A stretch of DNA of 64,000 nt from Kibdelosporangium sp. MJ126-NF4 (GTDB lineage: Bacteria; Actinomycetota; Actinomycetes; Mycobacteriales; Pseudonocardiaceae): NCBI RefSeq assembly GCF_000826545.1, contig NZ_CDME01000015.1:894695-958694 (forward strand), read 5' to 3'. The translations under genes and the position numbers were made by a program. Position 1 is the stretch's first letter, and each line of letters begins with the position of its first letter. Positions 16,267-25,497 of this stretch are shown piece after piece. The notes beneath the pieces are model-generated. The model made no database searches. It saw nothing but the letters and a program-made list of their open reading frames with translations, and had not been told where the DNA came from.

Positions 16267-17736
16267 ATGAGTAGGGCCAAACCAAGCTGGGATGACGGGT
16301 CCATAACTCCGGGGTCGGACTTCCTCCAGCTCACCATCTCGGACGCGCCTGCCGGTGGCCGGGCCGAGTGGCTGGCCGGGCAGCTGCGGCTGGCGATGTC
16401 GGACGGGCGGCTGCCGGTGGGCAGCAGGCTCCCGGCGACCCGCGTGCTGGCGGCCGACCTCGACGTCTCCCGTGGCGTGGTCACCGAGGCCTATCAGCGG
16501 CTGGTCGAGGGCGGGCACGTCGCCGGGCGCGGCCGGGGTGGGACCGTGGTCGTCGCCGTGCCGATCGCGGCGCCCGCCGCCGAGCCGTACCGGCCGCCGT
16601 CGACCGAGGACGTGTTCGCGACCGATCCGGCGGACGACGTCTTCGACTCGTTCCGGGCCGCCCGCGCACGCATCGACCTCTCCCCCGGTGTGCCCGACCT
16701 CGCCGCGTTCCCCCGATCGGCGTGGCTGCGGGCCGAACGCACGGTGTTCAACGCGCTGGAGCCTGCCGAGTTCGGCTACGGCGATCCTCGTGGTACCCCG
16801 GCGTTGCGCCTGGCCGTGGCGACGTGGCTGGCGCGTACCCGGGGCATCCGGGTGGATCCGGCGGAGGTCATCATCGTCGCCGGAGTCGCGCAAGCGCTTG
16901 GTCTGCTCGCCAAGGTGCTGCGGGCCGAGGGGACGACCTCGGTAGCCGTGGAGGACCCTGGTTCGCTCGGGGTGCGCCAGCACCTGCGCAACGCGGGCAT
17001 GCGAACGCCGCCGGTCGCGGTGGATTCCGCCGGATTACGAGTGGACCTGTTGCGGGACAGCGGAGTCGGCGCGGTCATGATGACACCGGCCCACCAGTTC
17101 CCGACCGGCGTCATCCTCGACGGCGATCGGCGCCGCCAGCTGATGCGGTGGGACGGGCTGATCATCGAGGACGACTACGACGCCGAGCACCGCTACGACC
17201 GCTCGCCCGTGCCCGCGTTGCGTTCCATGGTGGCGGAGCGCGTGTTCTACGCGGGCAGTGTGTCCAAACTGCTCGCTCCCGCGCTGCGGGTCGGCTGGCT
17301 GCTCGCCCCGGCGAGGTACCGGGACGCCGTGATCGCCGCGAAACGACTCGCCGACCTCGGCAACGCGGCACTGCCCCAGTTGGTTCTGGCCGAGTTGATG
17401 TCGTCGGGCGAGTTGGAGCGGCAACTGAGGTTCCTGCGCAGGCGCCATGTCCGCCGCCGCGATGCCATGGTCGACGCTGTCCGCGCGCACCTGCCGGGCG
17501 CGGTCGTGCACGGCGCCGCCGCCGGTCTGCACCTGATGATCACACTGGACACTCCGTGTTCCGATGTGGACCTGGCAGCGGAGGCGCTGCGGCACGGCGT
17601 GAAGGTGCAGCCGTTGTCGTGGCACTGTCAACAGCCGTACCAGCCGGGCCTGATCCTGGGCTACGCGGCGAACACGCCGAGCGACATCGCGGAGGGCGTC
17701 GCCACGGTCGGCCGGGCTATCCGAGCCGTTCGATAG
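16267..17736 (+). CDS. MocR-type GntR/aminotransferase regulator
   Basis: 489 aa. An N-terminal GntR winged helix (about residues 30-95: LRLAMSDGRLPVGSRLPATRVLAADLDVSRGVVTEAYQ... in two parts) is joined to a class I aminotransferase-like PLP domain. The PLP-lysine region is in YAGSVSKLLAPALRVGWLL, preceded by IIEDDYDAEHRYDRSPVPAL. MocR proteins bind PLP and often an amino acid to regulate divergent genes, here the LysE exporter. The 3' end overlaps the convergent nucleoside hydrolase gene by 20 nt. Confidence 0.92.
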   Translation: MSRAKPSWDDGSITPGSDFLQLTISDAPAGGRAEWLAGQLRLAMSDGRLPVGSRLPATRVLAADLDVSRGVVTEAYQRLVEGGHVAGRGRGGTVVVAVPIAAPAAEPYRPPSTEDVFATDPADDVFDSFRAARARIDLSPGVPDLAAFPRSAWLRAERTVFNALEPAEFGYGDPRGTPALRLAVATWLARTRGIRVDPAEVIIVAGVAQALGLLAKVLRAEGTTSVAVEDPGSLGVRQHLRNAGMRTPPVAVDSAGLRVDLLRDSGVGAVMMTPAHQFPTGVILDGDRRRQLMRWDGLIIEDDYDAEHRYDRSPVPALRSMVAERVFYAGSVSKLLAPALRVGWLLAPARYRDAVIAAKRLADLGNAALPQLVLAELMSSGELERQLRFLRRRHVRRRDAMVDAVRAHLPGAVVHGAAAGLHLMITLDTPCSDVDLAAEALRHGVKVQPLSWHCQQPYQPGLILGYAANTPSDIAEGVATVGRAIRAVR

Positions 17737-18619
17737 CGCCGAGCATCACGTCCCAGAACCGCGCGCGGTCGAGCTCCAGCGCGACACGGGCGTTGGCTGG
17801 TTTCCCTGTCACGCCGTGCAAGTCCACGACCGTCGCGCCGCGCGTGTGTGTCCCGGCCAGTTCGACCGCGACGGGAGCTTCGACGAGCGTGAGCAGATCG
17901 GGTTCGGCGACGGCGGCGACCGCGACCGGGTCGTGCACCGGTGGGTCGGGCATGCCGAACACCTCGTCGTAGGTGGACGCGAAGAACCGCAGCAGGTCCA
18001 CCATGGTGTCGGCCAATGGCGTGCGCATCGCGCGCAGCCGCTCGAACACCTCGGGGGTGGCGGTGGCCTGGTGGGTGACGTCCAGTCCGCACATGGTGAC
18101 CGGCAGGCCGCTGGTCAGTACGGTGTCGGCGGCTTCGGGATCGGCCCAGATGTTGAACTCCGCCAACGGCTGCCAGTTGCCACGGCCGCAGCTGCCGCCC
18201 ATGAACACGACTCGTGGGCGCAGATCGGGCCTCCGGCGCAGCAACGCGGCCACGTTCGTCAGCGGGCCGGTCGCGATCACGGTCACCGGCTCCTCGTCGA
18301 GCAAGCGCTCGGTCAACGTCACCGCGTCCTCGTCGACCAGCAGATCGGCCGGCTCGGGGAGGGCCGCCCCGTCGAGCGCGCTCTCGCCGTGAATGGACGG
18401 CGCGTTCTCTCCCACCGGCTGTTCGAGTCCTGCCGCGACCGGAACGTCAATACCCGCCAAGGCACACACGCGCAGCGCGTTGTCGGTCACCTTCGCCAAT
18501 GGCCCGTTCCCGGCGACGGTGGTGATCGCGCGCAGGTCGATCGCCGGGTGGGCGGCTGCGAGGAGCATGGCGAACACGTCGTCGTGGCCGGGATCGCAGT
18601 CGAGCACCACGGGGATCAT
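17717..18619 (-). CDS. Inosine/uridine-preferring nucleoside hydrolase
   Basis: A 300-aa member of the nucleoside hydrolase family. The calcium-binding DCDPGHDD is at the N-terminus (residues ~7-14), with the conserved TGPLTNVA, FMGG and FNIWADPEAA segments and a C-terminal HDPVAVAA. It cleaves the N-glycosidic bond of ribonucleosides for salvage. The ATG at 18619 was chosen; an in-frame ATG at 18631 is equally possible. It is divergent from the transglutaminase-like gene. Confidence 0.9.
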   Translation of the reverse strand: MIPVVLDCDPGHDDVFAMLLAAAHPAIDLRAITTVAGNGPLAKVTDNALRVCALAGIDVPVAAGLEQPVGENAPSIHGESALDGAALPEPADLLVDEDAVTLTERLLDEEPVTVIATGPLTNVAALLRRRPDLRPRVVFMGGSCGRGNWQPLAEFNIWADPEAADTVLTSGLPVTMCGLDVTHQATATPEVFERLRAMRTPLADTMVDLLRFFASTYDEVFGMPDPPVHDPVAVAAVAEPDLLTLVEAPVAVELAGTHTRGATVVDLHGVTGKPANARVALELDRARFWDVMLGAIERLG

Positions 18620-18670
18620 GGTGGCAACCATAGCTGGCCACCGAGGCGCGAAAATGCCAAGCTGGACACC

Positions 18671-19498
18671 ATGCTGACCTCGCCGGGCCGCCACAGCGGT
18701 CTCTTCGAGTCGTTGCCCCCCGACATCGCCGGACTGACCAGGGTTGGGCACGGCCTGCTCATCCACGAGTACCTCACGCACTTCTACGACGTGGAACTGT
18801 CCGATGAGGACCGAGAGCCGGTGCACCTCAGGGCGGTGGAGCAGTTGCTGACCGCGATCACCGAGCGGGACGGGCGGCCGCTCGACGTGCCGCGGGCCCC
18901 CGGCGAGCGAACAGCCGCCAATTGCCGCCATTTCACCGTACTGCTGGTCTCGATCCTCCAGGCGCGCGGTGTGCGCGCCCGAGCCCGGTGTGGCTTCGGC
19001 GCGTACTTCAACGAAGGCATGCACGAGGACCACTGGGTCTGCGAGTACTGGGACGGCGCACGGTGGGTGCTGGTCGACAGTCAGATCGACGAGGTGCAGC
19101 ACGCCAGATTCCCCATCGACTTCGACCTGACCGACGTGCCCCGCGACAGGTTCCTGACGGCGGGCGCGGCCTGGCAGCTGTGCCGGGCGGGAAAGGCCGA
19201 CCCGGACACGTTCGGGCTGAGCATGTTCAACGAGACCGGCTACTGGTGGATCGCCGCGAACATGGTCCGTGACGCGGCGGCGCTGGTCGGCGTACCGCTG
19301 CTGCCGTGGGACGTGTGGGGCAGCATGCCCGAACCGGAGGACACGGTCGACATGGCGTTCTTCGACCGGCTCGCCGCGTTGACCGAACATCCCGACGCGC
19401 CGACCGACGAACTGCGGAACCTGCTGCGGGACGACGAACGGATCCGTGTCCCGGCCAAGGTGCGCAACATGGCGCGCAAACGCGAGGAAGCGATCTGA
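18671..19498 (+). CDS. Transglutaminase-like domain protein
   Basis: 275 aa with a transglutaminase-core cysteine protease fold. The catalytic Cys is in ERTAANCRHFTVLLVSILQA (followed by GVRARARCGFGAYF), the His in EDHWVCEYWDG and the Asp in WVLVDSQIDE. Such proteins are often peptidases or amidases rather than cross-linkers. There is no signal peptide, so it is cytoplasmic. It is followed closely (8 nt) by a creatininase-family gene, forming a two-gene unit. Confidence 0.82.
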   Translation: MLTSPGRHSGLFESLPPDIAGLTRVGHGLLIHEYLTHFYDVELSDEDREPVHLRAVEQLLTAITERDGRPLDVPRAPGERTAANCRHFTVLLVSILQARGVRARARCGFGAYFNEGMHEDHWVCEYWDGARWVLVDSQIDEVQHARFPIDFDLTDVPRDRFLTAGAAWQLCRAGKADPDTFGLSMFNETGYWWIAANMVRDAAALVGVPLLPWDVWGSMPEPEDTVDMAFFDRLAALTEHPDAPTDELRNLLRDDERIRVPAKVRNMARKREEAI

Positions 19499-19506
19499 AG
19501 GGCACC

Positions 19507-20196
19507 ATGTTCCTCCCCCTGAACACCACGGTCGACGTCGAGACCCAGCGTCCGGCGGTCGCGATCCTGCCCGTCGGCAGCCACGAACAACACGGCCCGA
19601 TCCTGCCGCTGGCGACGGACACGATCATCGCCTCGACCGTCGCGCGGGCGCTGAGCGAGACGTACCCGGTGCTGGAACTGCCGCCGATCACCATGTCCTG
19701 CTCGCACGAGCACGCGGCCTGGCCGGGCACGGTGAGCATCACGGCGCCGACGCTGTACGCGGTCGTGCGGGACATCGCGGAGTCGTTGCGCAGGTCGGGA
19801 ATCGAGAAGCTGGTGCTGATCAACGGGCACGGCGGGAACTACGTGCTGTCCAATGTCGTCCAGGAGTCGGCGGGGATGGCCCTGTTCCCCACCGAGGCCG
19901 ACTGGCAGCACGCCCGGACAGCGGGCGGAATCGAAACCCCGATGGTCAGTGACATGCACGCGGGTGAGTTGGAGGTGTCGATCCTGCTGCACGCGCATCC
20001 GGACGTCGTCAGGGAGGACTACGCCGAGCACGACCATCTGGCCGACGAGCGGGACCACATGCTGACGGTGGGGCTGGCCCCGTACACGAAGTCCGGCGTG
20101 ATCGGACGGCCTTCCCTGGCCACGAAGGAGAAAGGCGAACGAGTCATGGACAGCCTGGTGACCAGGTTCGCCGGTGTCCTCAAAGCACTGAAGTGA
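19507..20196 (+). CDS. Creatininase-family amidohydrolase
   Basis: 229 aa. It has the metal-binding and catalytic motifs VGSHEQHGP, LATDT, SCSHEH, NGHGGN and a C-terminal glutamate-rich segment, typical of creatininase/MftE-type metal hydrolases. ATG 19507 follows AAGGG (19499-19503) and lies 8 nt after the preceding stop, so the two genes are probably co-transcribed. MftE works in mycofactocin maturation, but no mycofactocin genes are present here, so an amide or cyclic-amide substrate is more likely. Exact function unknown. Confidence 0.85.
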   Translation: MFLPLNTTVDVETQRPAVAILPVGSHEQHGPILPLATDTIIASTVARALSETYPVLELPPITMSCSHEHAAWPGTVSITAPTLYAVVRDIAESLRRSGIEKLVLINGHGGNYVLSNVVQESAGMALFPTEADWQHARTAGGIETPMVSDMHAGELEVSILLHAHPDVVREDYAEHDHLADERDHMLTVGLAPYTKSGVIGRPSLATKEKGERVMDSLVTRFAGVLKALK

Positions 20197-20221
20197 GTCA
20201 TGTCGGGACGAAGCTCGGCCA

Positions 20222-20587
20222 TCAGGGCGGGACGCTGCCCGGGCACGGCGAGGGGTAGGAGTCCGGCATCCCGAGCCATGTGACGACGAACCAGGTGGAA
20301 CACAGGGTGAAGATGAGCCCTGCGGTCAGGGCCAGCGTGGGGTGAAGTCTTCCGAGGGTGCTGTACAGGATCACCCACACAACCGCGGTGGCGATCCATA
20401 TGAGAGGCGCTAGAACCAGCAAAGCCATGCCGTTGGCAGACGCGTTGACGCCGACGTCACAAGCAGCCCAAGCCCGCCCGATCAGAACAATGGACACCAC
20501 CGCGGCCAGCCCACTGACGAGGACACCAAGGCCGATTCCCCCGCCCCGGCGGCTCGGCGGAACCGACAGCTCTGCTTCCACGTTCAT
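20222..20587 (-). CDS. Small four-helix membrane protein, unknown
   Basis: 121 aa with four hydrophobic segments (GLGVLVSGLAAVVSIVLIG, MALLVLAPLIWIATAVVWVIL, LALTAGLIFTLCSTWFVV among them) and a Pro-rich C-terminus. I do not recognise a family. It lies 55 bp downstream of the GTP cyclohydrolase II gene on the same strand and could be the last gene of that operon or separate. An upstream GTG (20596) is an alternative start. Confidence 0.65.
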   Translation of the reverse strand: MNVEAELSVPPSRRGGGIGLGVLVSGLAAVVSIVLIGRAWAACDVGVNASANGMALLVLAPLIWIATAVVWVILYSTLGRLHPTLALTAGLIFTLCSTWFVVTWLGMPDSYPSPCPGSVPP

Positions 20588-20651
20588 CTCCCCCACCTCA
20601 CCGTAGATGCGAAGAGTACCAACGTTCCGAAGCGCGACAGGTGCGAAACTG

Positions 20652-21272
20652 TCAGAGTATGTCGTCCAACTGTGGGAGGTGGTGGGCCAGGCGTTCGCGT
20701 TTCGCCTTCAGGTACGGCAGGTTCTCGTCGTTCACCTCGATCAGCAGCGGGATCTGCTCGGAGATGCTGATTCCGTACCGGCTCAGTGATTCCACCTTGT
20801 GCGGGTTGTTCGAGAGCAGCCTGATCGCCGGGACCCCCAGGTCCTGCAGGATGTCCGCCGCCGCCTGGTAGTCACGGCTGTCCACCGGCAGGCCCAGCGC
20901 CACGTTCGCGTCCACCGTGTCCATGCCGTCTTCCTGCAGGCGCATCGCTTTCAGCTTCGCCAGCAGACCTATCCCCCGTCCTTCGTGGCCCTGCAGGTAG
21001 ATCAGGATTCCCGCGCCCTCGGCCACGATGGCTTTCATCGCCGCGGCCAACTGGTCGCCGCATTCGCATCTCGTCGACGCGAAGACGTCACCGGTCAGGC
21101 ATTCCGAGTGCACTCTGGTGAGTGGGTCACGGTTGGCTATGTCCCCGTAGACCAGCGCCATGTGCTCGTGGGCGAATGTCGGGTCCTGGTATCCCACCGC
21201 CTGGAAATCACCGTACCGCGTGGGCAGCCGTGTCTCCGCTGCTCGCCGGGTGAAGCCCGCCAGTTCTGTCAT
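20652..21272 (-). CDS. ribA: GTP cyclohydrolase II
   Basis: 206 aa, RibA domain only with no DHBP-synthase half. The zinc cysteines are in HSECLTGDVFASTRCECGDQL and the phosphate/GTP-binding arm is GHEGRGIGL. The tyrosine of GILIY, corresponding to the active-site Tyr of E. coli RibA, is retained. It opens GTP to a diaminopyrimidine phosphate. It is the last of six genes overlapping by a few nt each, so it probably feeds that dedicated pathway rather than general riboflavin synthesis. From memory, Streptomyces coelicolor has several GCH II paralogues, one of which (SCO6655) makes only the formylated intermediate because its Tyr is replaced. Confidence 0.93.
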   Translation of the reverse strand: MTELAGFTRRAAETRLPTRYGDFQAVGYQDPTFAHEHMALVYGDIANRDPLTRVHSECLTGDVFASTRCECGDQLAAAMKAIVAEGAGILIYLQGHEGRGIGLLAKLKAMRLQEDGMDTVDANVALGLPVDSRDYQAAADILQDLGVPAIRLLSNNPHKVESLSRYGISISEQIPLLIEVNDENLPYLKAKRERLAHHLPQLDDIL

Positions 21273-22183
21273 AGTGCCTTTTCCCATCTCCGCAGCACTC
21301 GCGTACGCAGGAGCAGCACTCCGGCTCCCGGCAGGCTCGCGACCAGCGCCAGCACTCCGTACACCACTGCTGTCGTCAATCCCTGTGCGGCGCCCAGCCC
21401 GGCGGCACCGAACACCACCGCGGCCACGCCTTCCCTCGGCCCCCAGCCCCCGATGTTCACCGGAAGTCCCATCGCCAGCAGCGACAGCACCATCAGCGGC
21501 ACCAGCTGTGCGATCGGCGCTGTCGATCCCACCGCGTGTGCCGCCACGACGAACAGACAGATGTGTCCAGCCAGCGCTGCTGCTGACAGTAGCGCGATTC
21601 CCGGCCACGCGTCACGGGCCAGTAGTCCCGCGCGGATGTCGGCGATCGTTCGGGACAGTCCGGTGTTCGCGCGCGCCCAGCGTTTCGCCGCGACGAACGC
21701 GGCCGCGATCACCGCCAGCACACCGAGGACGATCAGGATGATGTCGCGCGGCAGGCCCAGTGACGGCACCGCCAGCAGCACGGCCACCCCGGCGACGATG
21801 ATCACCGCCTGCCCGGCGATCCGTTCCAGCACAACGGCTCGGACGCCACGGCCGACGTCACCTTCCTGCTGTCCGTGCTCGACCGCGCGCTGTACGTCAC
21901 CGAGAACACCCGCTGGCAGCACCGCGTTGAGGAACAGTGCGCGGTAGTAGTCCAGCACCGCACGGGAAAGCGACAGGTTCAGGCCGAGTCGCCTGGCCAC
22001 CAGGCACCAGCGCCACGCACTGAGCACTGTGGTCGCCAGGCCGATCGCCAGCGCCGCGAACACCTCGCCCAGCGAGATCACGCGCAGCCCGTCCACAAAG
22101 CTCTGGGTACCCAGCTGCAGGAACAACGCGACGAGGATGCCCGCGCCGACCAACAACTTCGCCCACGCCCACACGTTCTTCAC
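21269..22183 (-). CDS. Flippase-like integral membrane protein (LPG synthase TM/YbhN family)
   Basis: 304 aa with about seven to eight transmembrane helices, ending in a positively charged RTRVLRRWEKAL. The family pattern LNAVLPAGVLGDVQRAVEH and PVNIGGWGPREGVAAVVFG matches the lysylphosphatidylglycerol synthase TM/UPF0104 group, which flip or handle lipid-linked molecules. GTG start at 22183 with GGGAGGTG upstream, overlapping the methyltransferase stop by 4 nt, and its own stop overlaps ribA by 4 nt. It probably moves a lipid-linked intermediate or product of this operon. Confidence 0.85.
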   Translation of the reverse strand: MKNVWAWAKLLVGAGILVALFLQLGTQSFVDGLRVISLGEVFAALAIGLATTVLSAWRWCLVARRLGLNLSLSRAVLDYYRALFLNAVLPAGVLGDVQRAVEHGQQEGDVGRGVRAVVLERIAGQAVIIVAGVAVLLAVPSLGLPRDIILIVLGVLAVIAAAFVAAKRWARANTGLSRTIADIRAGLLARDAWPGIALLSAAALAGHICLFVVAAHAVGSTAPIAQLVPLMVLSLLAMGLPVNIGGWGPREGVAAVVFGAAGLGAAQGLTTAVVYGVLALVASLPGAGVLLLRTRVLRRWEKAL

Positions 22184-22986
22184 GCCACACCTCCCGGCAG
22201 GGCGAGCAGATCCTCGTGGTGCACCACGACTCCAGGCTCCGGACCGGTGATCCTGCGGTCGAGGTAGGCCTCCGCGTGGGCGGCCAGGTCCGGCTGCTCC
22301 TGCACCGCGGCGGCCACCCAGCCACGCAGCCATTCGGCGACCAGTGCGCCGTCGTCCGGCCCCAGCCGCCACGGGCTGGGCTCGCGGAACACGGTCGCTC
22401 CCTGCTGCCGGAAGAGTTCCACCGCGGTCTCCGCGGCGTCCGGGCCCAGCAGGCGTCTGCCGTCCAGTGTCCGCCGCTGGTGGGCGTTGAACGCCTTGAC
22501 GAACTGCGCGTCGAGCTCGTCCGCGGGCTCGATGTCGACCTGCCCGACCACCGACAGCGCGAACAGCACCGGGATCCTGGCGCACGCCTGCGCCAGCGCC
22601 GTCAGTTCGTCCGCGGTCAGCAGGTCCAGCAGCGCCGACGCGGTCACCAGTGACGTCCCGCTCAGGTCGGTGGCCCGCAACTGGGTGATGTCCTGCAACT
22701 CCCCGGTCACGGTCACCGTGCGGGGCATCCCCGCCACGGCACGGGACAGCAGGCCGGGATCGCGGTCGTGCAGGATCCAGTGCTGTGGCCCGGGCAGCCG
22801 GTCGGCCAGCCAGCGTCCCATCGAGCCGATGCCGCAGCCGAGGTCGCGGATGATCAGGCCGGGCCGGTCGCCGAGGTAGGCCCGCAGCGGCTCGACCAGC
22901 GCGGCCGACCGGGCCGCGGCGTCCGCGTCCTCGCGCAGGCTCAGCCATTCGGCTGGGTACGTGGTCTTGTTGCTCAGGTGAGACAT
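22180..22986 (-). CDS. Class I SAM-dependent methyltransferase
   Basis: A 268-aa methyltransferase with motif I LIIRDLGCGIGSMGRWLADRL and an HDRDPGLL acidic loop. There is a less conserved C-terminal ~100 residues. It lies in the middle of the ribA operon, overlapping the flippase-like gene by 4 nt and the glycosyltransferase gene by 13 nt. The substrate is presumably the pathway's pyrimidine, sugar or lipid intermediate, by inference from context. Confidence 0.82.
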   Translation of the reverse strand: MSHLSNKTTYPAEWLSLREDADAAARSAALVEPLRAYLGDRPGLIIRDLGCGIGSMGRWLADRLPGPQHWILHDRDPGLLSRAVAGMPRTVTVTGELQDITQLRATDLSGTSLVTASALLDLLTADELTALAQACARIPVLFALSVVGQVDIEPADELDAQFVKAFNAHQRRTLDGRRLLGPDAAETAVELFRQQGATVFREPSPWRLGPDDGALVAEWLRGWVAAAVQEQPDLAAHAEAYLDRRITGPEPGVVVHHEDLLALPGGVA

Positions 22987-24038
22987 GCCGGTTCCTCCAG
23001 CCTGGCCAGCACATCCGTCAGTTCGCGCGCCGCGGTGTCCCAGCCGGTCAGCGTTTCCCGCCTGGCCAGTGCCGCTGCCCGCAGCGTGTCGCGCAGCGCC
23101 GCGTCGGTCAGGAAGCGGCGCAGCGCGTCGGCGAACTGCCAGGTGAGGATGCCGGGCACGGTCCCGTCCGGCGCGTGCCCGACGGTTTCCGGCATCGCGC
23201 TGACGTTCGTGGCCAGCACGGGGATTCCCCGTGCCAGCGCCTCGGTGAGGACCATCCCGTAGGTCTCGGTGTGTGACGGCAGCACGAACAGGTCCGCCGC
23301 CGCGTAGGCCTCTTCCAGTTCCGCGCCGGTCTTCGGCCCCGCCAGCCGCACCCGGTCGGCCAAGCCGCTGTCCTCGATCATCGCGCGCAGCCGCAGCGCG
23401 TAACCGGTGTCCCGCCGCACCGATCCGACCAGCTCACAGCTGAACGGCAGGTCACGTACCGAATCCAGGGCCTCGACCAGCCGGTCCTGGCCCTTGCGCG
23501 GCGTCACGGCGGCCACGCACAGCAGCCGAGAGCGGCCGTCTGTTCCGGGCGCGAGCGGCGCCGGATCGGTGCCCGGCCGCACGGTGTGCACACGGTGGGC
23601 CGGAAGCCGGTGGTGCGACGTGATCCGGCGCGCCGCCCACGGACTGGTCGCGACGATCATGCCCGCCGCGTGCAGCGTCTCGCGTTCGCGGGCGTTCAGA
23701 TCCGCGGCGAGTTCGGGTTCGAGTCCGGTCTCGTCCGCGAGCGGCAAGTGCACCAGCACCGCCAGGCGTAACCGGCGCGCCTGGGGAACAACGATTTCCG
23801 GGACACCACACGCGACAAGCCCGTCGATCACCACAGTCGCACCATCGTCGAACCCGGCGAGCACGCCCGCCAACTCCAGGCGTGCGGTGTCCTCGGGCGT
23901 CGGCCACGTCCCGGCGACCGCGACCTCGTCGGCGCCCAACGCCGCGCCCAACCGGCGGTCGTAGGTGTTGCCGCCGCTCGGCACCGACTGGTCGTCGACG
24001 TCGCCAGGGACGACGAAAGTGATCCCGGAGGTCGTCAC
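22974..24038 (-). CDS. Glycosyltransferase family 4
   Basis: A 354-aa GT-B enzyme. The N-terminal [13 protein letters not shown] acceptor-side segment is typical of GT4, and the C-terminal nucleotide-sugar site is [56 protein letters not shown]. It uses a nucleotide-activated sugar as a retaining transferase. I chose the GTG at 24038 because it overlaps the upstream stop as GTGA, matching the rest of the operon. A frame extension to 24074 is possible. Confidence 0.88.
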   Translation of the reverse strand: MTTSGITFVVPGDVDDQSVPSGGNTYDRRLGAALGADEVAVAGTWPTPEDTARLELAGVLAGFDDGATVVIDGLVACGVPEIVVPQARRLRLAVLVHLPLADETGLEPELAADLNARERETLHAAGMIVATSPWAARRITSHHRLPAHRVHTVRPGTDPAPLAPGTDGRSRLLCVAAVTPRKGQDRLVEALDSVRDLPFSCELVGSVRRDTGYALRLRAMIEDSGLADRVRLAGPKTGAELEEAYAAADLFVLPSHTETYGMVLTEALARGIPVLATNVSAMPETVGHAPDGTVPGILTWQFADALRRFLTDAALRDTLRAAALARRETLTGWDTAARELTDVLARLEEPACLT

Positions 24039-24445
24039 AGTGACGATCCCACCGCACGCCGGTAGCTGGCCCACGCCACATGCGACTCATGCAGTGTGAC
24101 GGTGATCTCCGACAGTCCACGCGCGCCGTCGCCGAGTTTGCCGTCGCCGATCCGCTCGACCAGCCGGTCGGCGATCACTTTCGCCAGGAACTCGGTGGAG
24201 GTGTTGACGCCCTTGAACTCCGGCTCGTCGTCGAGGTTGCGGTAGTTGAGCGGGGCCAGAACCTCCTTGAGCTGTTCGGTAGCCAGTCCGATGTCGACGA
24301 CGATGTTGTCCTCGTCGAGGTCGGCGCGGTGGAACGTGGCATCCACGAGGAACGTCGCGCCGTGCAGTCGCTGCGCTGGTCCGAAGACCTCGCCGCGGAA
24401 ACTGTGGGCGACCATGACGTGATCGCGGACGGTGATGCTGAACAC
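24035..24445 (-). CDS. Degenerate 6-pyruvoyl-tetrahydropterin synthase/QueD homologue
   Basis: 136 aa from GTG 24445 (GGAGGG upstream); a GTG at 24478 with GTGA overlap is the alternative. PTPS fold features: AHSFRG and [13 protein letters not shown] (zinc-site region), [15 protein letters not shown] (PTxE-like) and VTLHES. The catalytic cysteine is absent (no Cys in the protein), the usual HGH is HGA, and the catalytic LDHKxLN reads LNYRNLDD. So it is probably not a classical PTPS or QueD. From memory, a PTPS homologue of S. coelicolor (SCO6650) of unknown function was crystallised; its locus tag is close to the GCH II paralogue SCO6655, implying this gene pair is conserved. Confidence 0.85.
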   Translation of the reverse strand: MFSITVRDHVMVAHSFRGEVFGPAQRLHGATFLVDATFHRADLDEDNIVVDIGLATEQLKEVLAPLNYRNLDDEPEFKGVNTSTEFLAKVIADRLVERIGDGKLGDGARGLSEITVTLHESHVAWASYRRAVGSSL

Positions 24446-24474
24446 CCGGGGGCCCTCCCATTCGGTTCGTATCG

Positions 24475-25443
24475 TCACCCGTCGTACGTAATACGGCGGC
24501 ACAGTCCAGGTAGTTCACCGTTGGCCAGAGAACTCATCACCGCGGGCAGGTCGTCGAACGGGGATTCCCCACTGATCAGCGCGTCGAAACCCGAGTCGGC
24601 CAGCAGATCCATCGCCACGGCCAGCCGGTCGGCGTAGCCGCGGCTGGCACGCCGTGCCTTGGCGACGGCACCGACCTGGCTTGCCCTGATGGTCAGCCTG
24701 CGCGAGTGGAACCACTCCCCCAGCGGCACGCTGACGCGCCGGTCGCCGTACCAGCTGAGCTCGATCACCTCACCGTCCTCGGCGAGCAGTTCCAGCGACC
24801 TGGCCAGGCCCGCCTCGGTCGCGGTGGCGTGCACGACGAAGTCACAGCCGTCCTCGGCAGTGTCCGGTGTGGCGAACTCGATTCCCAGCGCCGCCGCGAC
24901 CTCGGCTTTGGCCGGGTCGGAGTCGACCAGTTGCACCCTGGCCGCGGGGAAACCGGCCATGATCTTCGCGACGGACGCGCCGACCATGCCCGCGCCGACA
25001 ACGGCGATCCGGTCACCGACCATCGGCGCGGCGTCCCACACCGCGTTCACGGCCGTCTCCACCGTGCCCGCCAGGATCGCCCGCGCGGCGGGCACTGTGT
25101 CCGGCACGACCGTCACGGCGGTCGCCGGGACCACGTAACGGGTTTGGTGCGGGTAGAGGCAGAACACTGTTTTGCCGATGAGGTTCTCCGGCCCATCCTC
25201 GACGACTCCCACGTTCAGGTAGCCGTATTTGACCGGCCAGGGAAAGTCGCCGTCCTGGAACGGTGCCCGCATCGCCTGGTACTGGCTGGGGGGCACCTGG
25301 CCTCGGAAGACAAGGGTTTCGGTGCCGCGGCTGACCCCGCTGAAAAGAGTTCGAACCAACACCTCGTCCCGTGCGTGTTGTTGCACATGAGCAGGTTCGA
25401 TCTCGCCGTGACCAGCCGAACGCACCCAGAACGCCCGTTCCAT
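24475..25443 (-). CDS. MDR-family (zinc-type) dehydrogenase
   Basis: 322 aa. The GroES-like N-terminus ([20 protein letters not shown]) and Rossmann NAD(P) motif [14 protein letters not shown] belong to the medium-chain dehydrogenase superfamily. The classical catalytic Cys/His zinc ligands are not evident (SGVSRGTE replaces SGICGTD), as in BchC-like and related oxidoreductases. It is the first gene of the six-gene operon ending in ribA, so it probably oxidises or reduces a pathway intermediate. It is divergent from the CDP-alcohol phosphatidyltransferase gene over 54 bp. Confidence 0.86.
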   Translation of the reverse strand: MERAFWVRSAGHGEIEPAHVQQHARDEVLVRTLFSGVSRGTETLVFRGQVPPSQYQAMRAPFQDGDFPWPVKYGYLNVGVVEDGPENLIGKTVFCLYPHQTRYVVPATAVTVVPDTVPAARAILAGTVETAVNAVWDAAPMVGDRIAVVGAGMVGASVAKIMAGFPAARVQLVDSDPAKAEVAAALGIEFATPDTAEDGCDFVVHATATEAGLARSLELLAEDGEVIELSWYGDRRVSVPLGEWFHSRRLTIRASQVGAVAKARRASRGYADRLAVAMDLLADSGFDALISGESPFDDLPAVMSSLANGELPGLCRRITYDG

Positions 25444-25497
25444 CCGTTCTACCCTCCACTTAGGCTTTCGATCACCCTAAGCAGCGGGAGGGCCGCG

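Noticed and set aside
16231..16273. TACTCAT/ATGAGTA inverted repeat between LysE and MocR genes
   Set aside because: Created by both divergent genes starting with ATG AGT/ATG AG; likely coincidence rather than an operator.
17717..19390. Extended frame of the nucleoside hydrolase
   Set aside because: Upstream half is antisense to the transglutaminase-like gene; the family starts with the DCDPGHDD region just after 18619.
20652..21272. RibA as evidence for a riboflavin operon
   Set aside because: No ribB, ribD, ribE or ribH genes and no FMN riboswitch-like leader are visible nearby; the operon partners point to another pathway.
24706..25497. 5' extension of the CDP-alcohol phosphatidyltransferase
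   Set aside because: Antisense to the dehydrogenase gene; TTG 25498 with GGGAGGG fits the family start.
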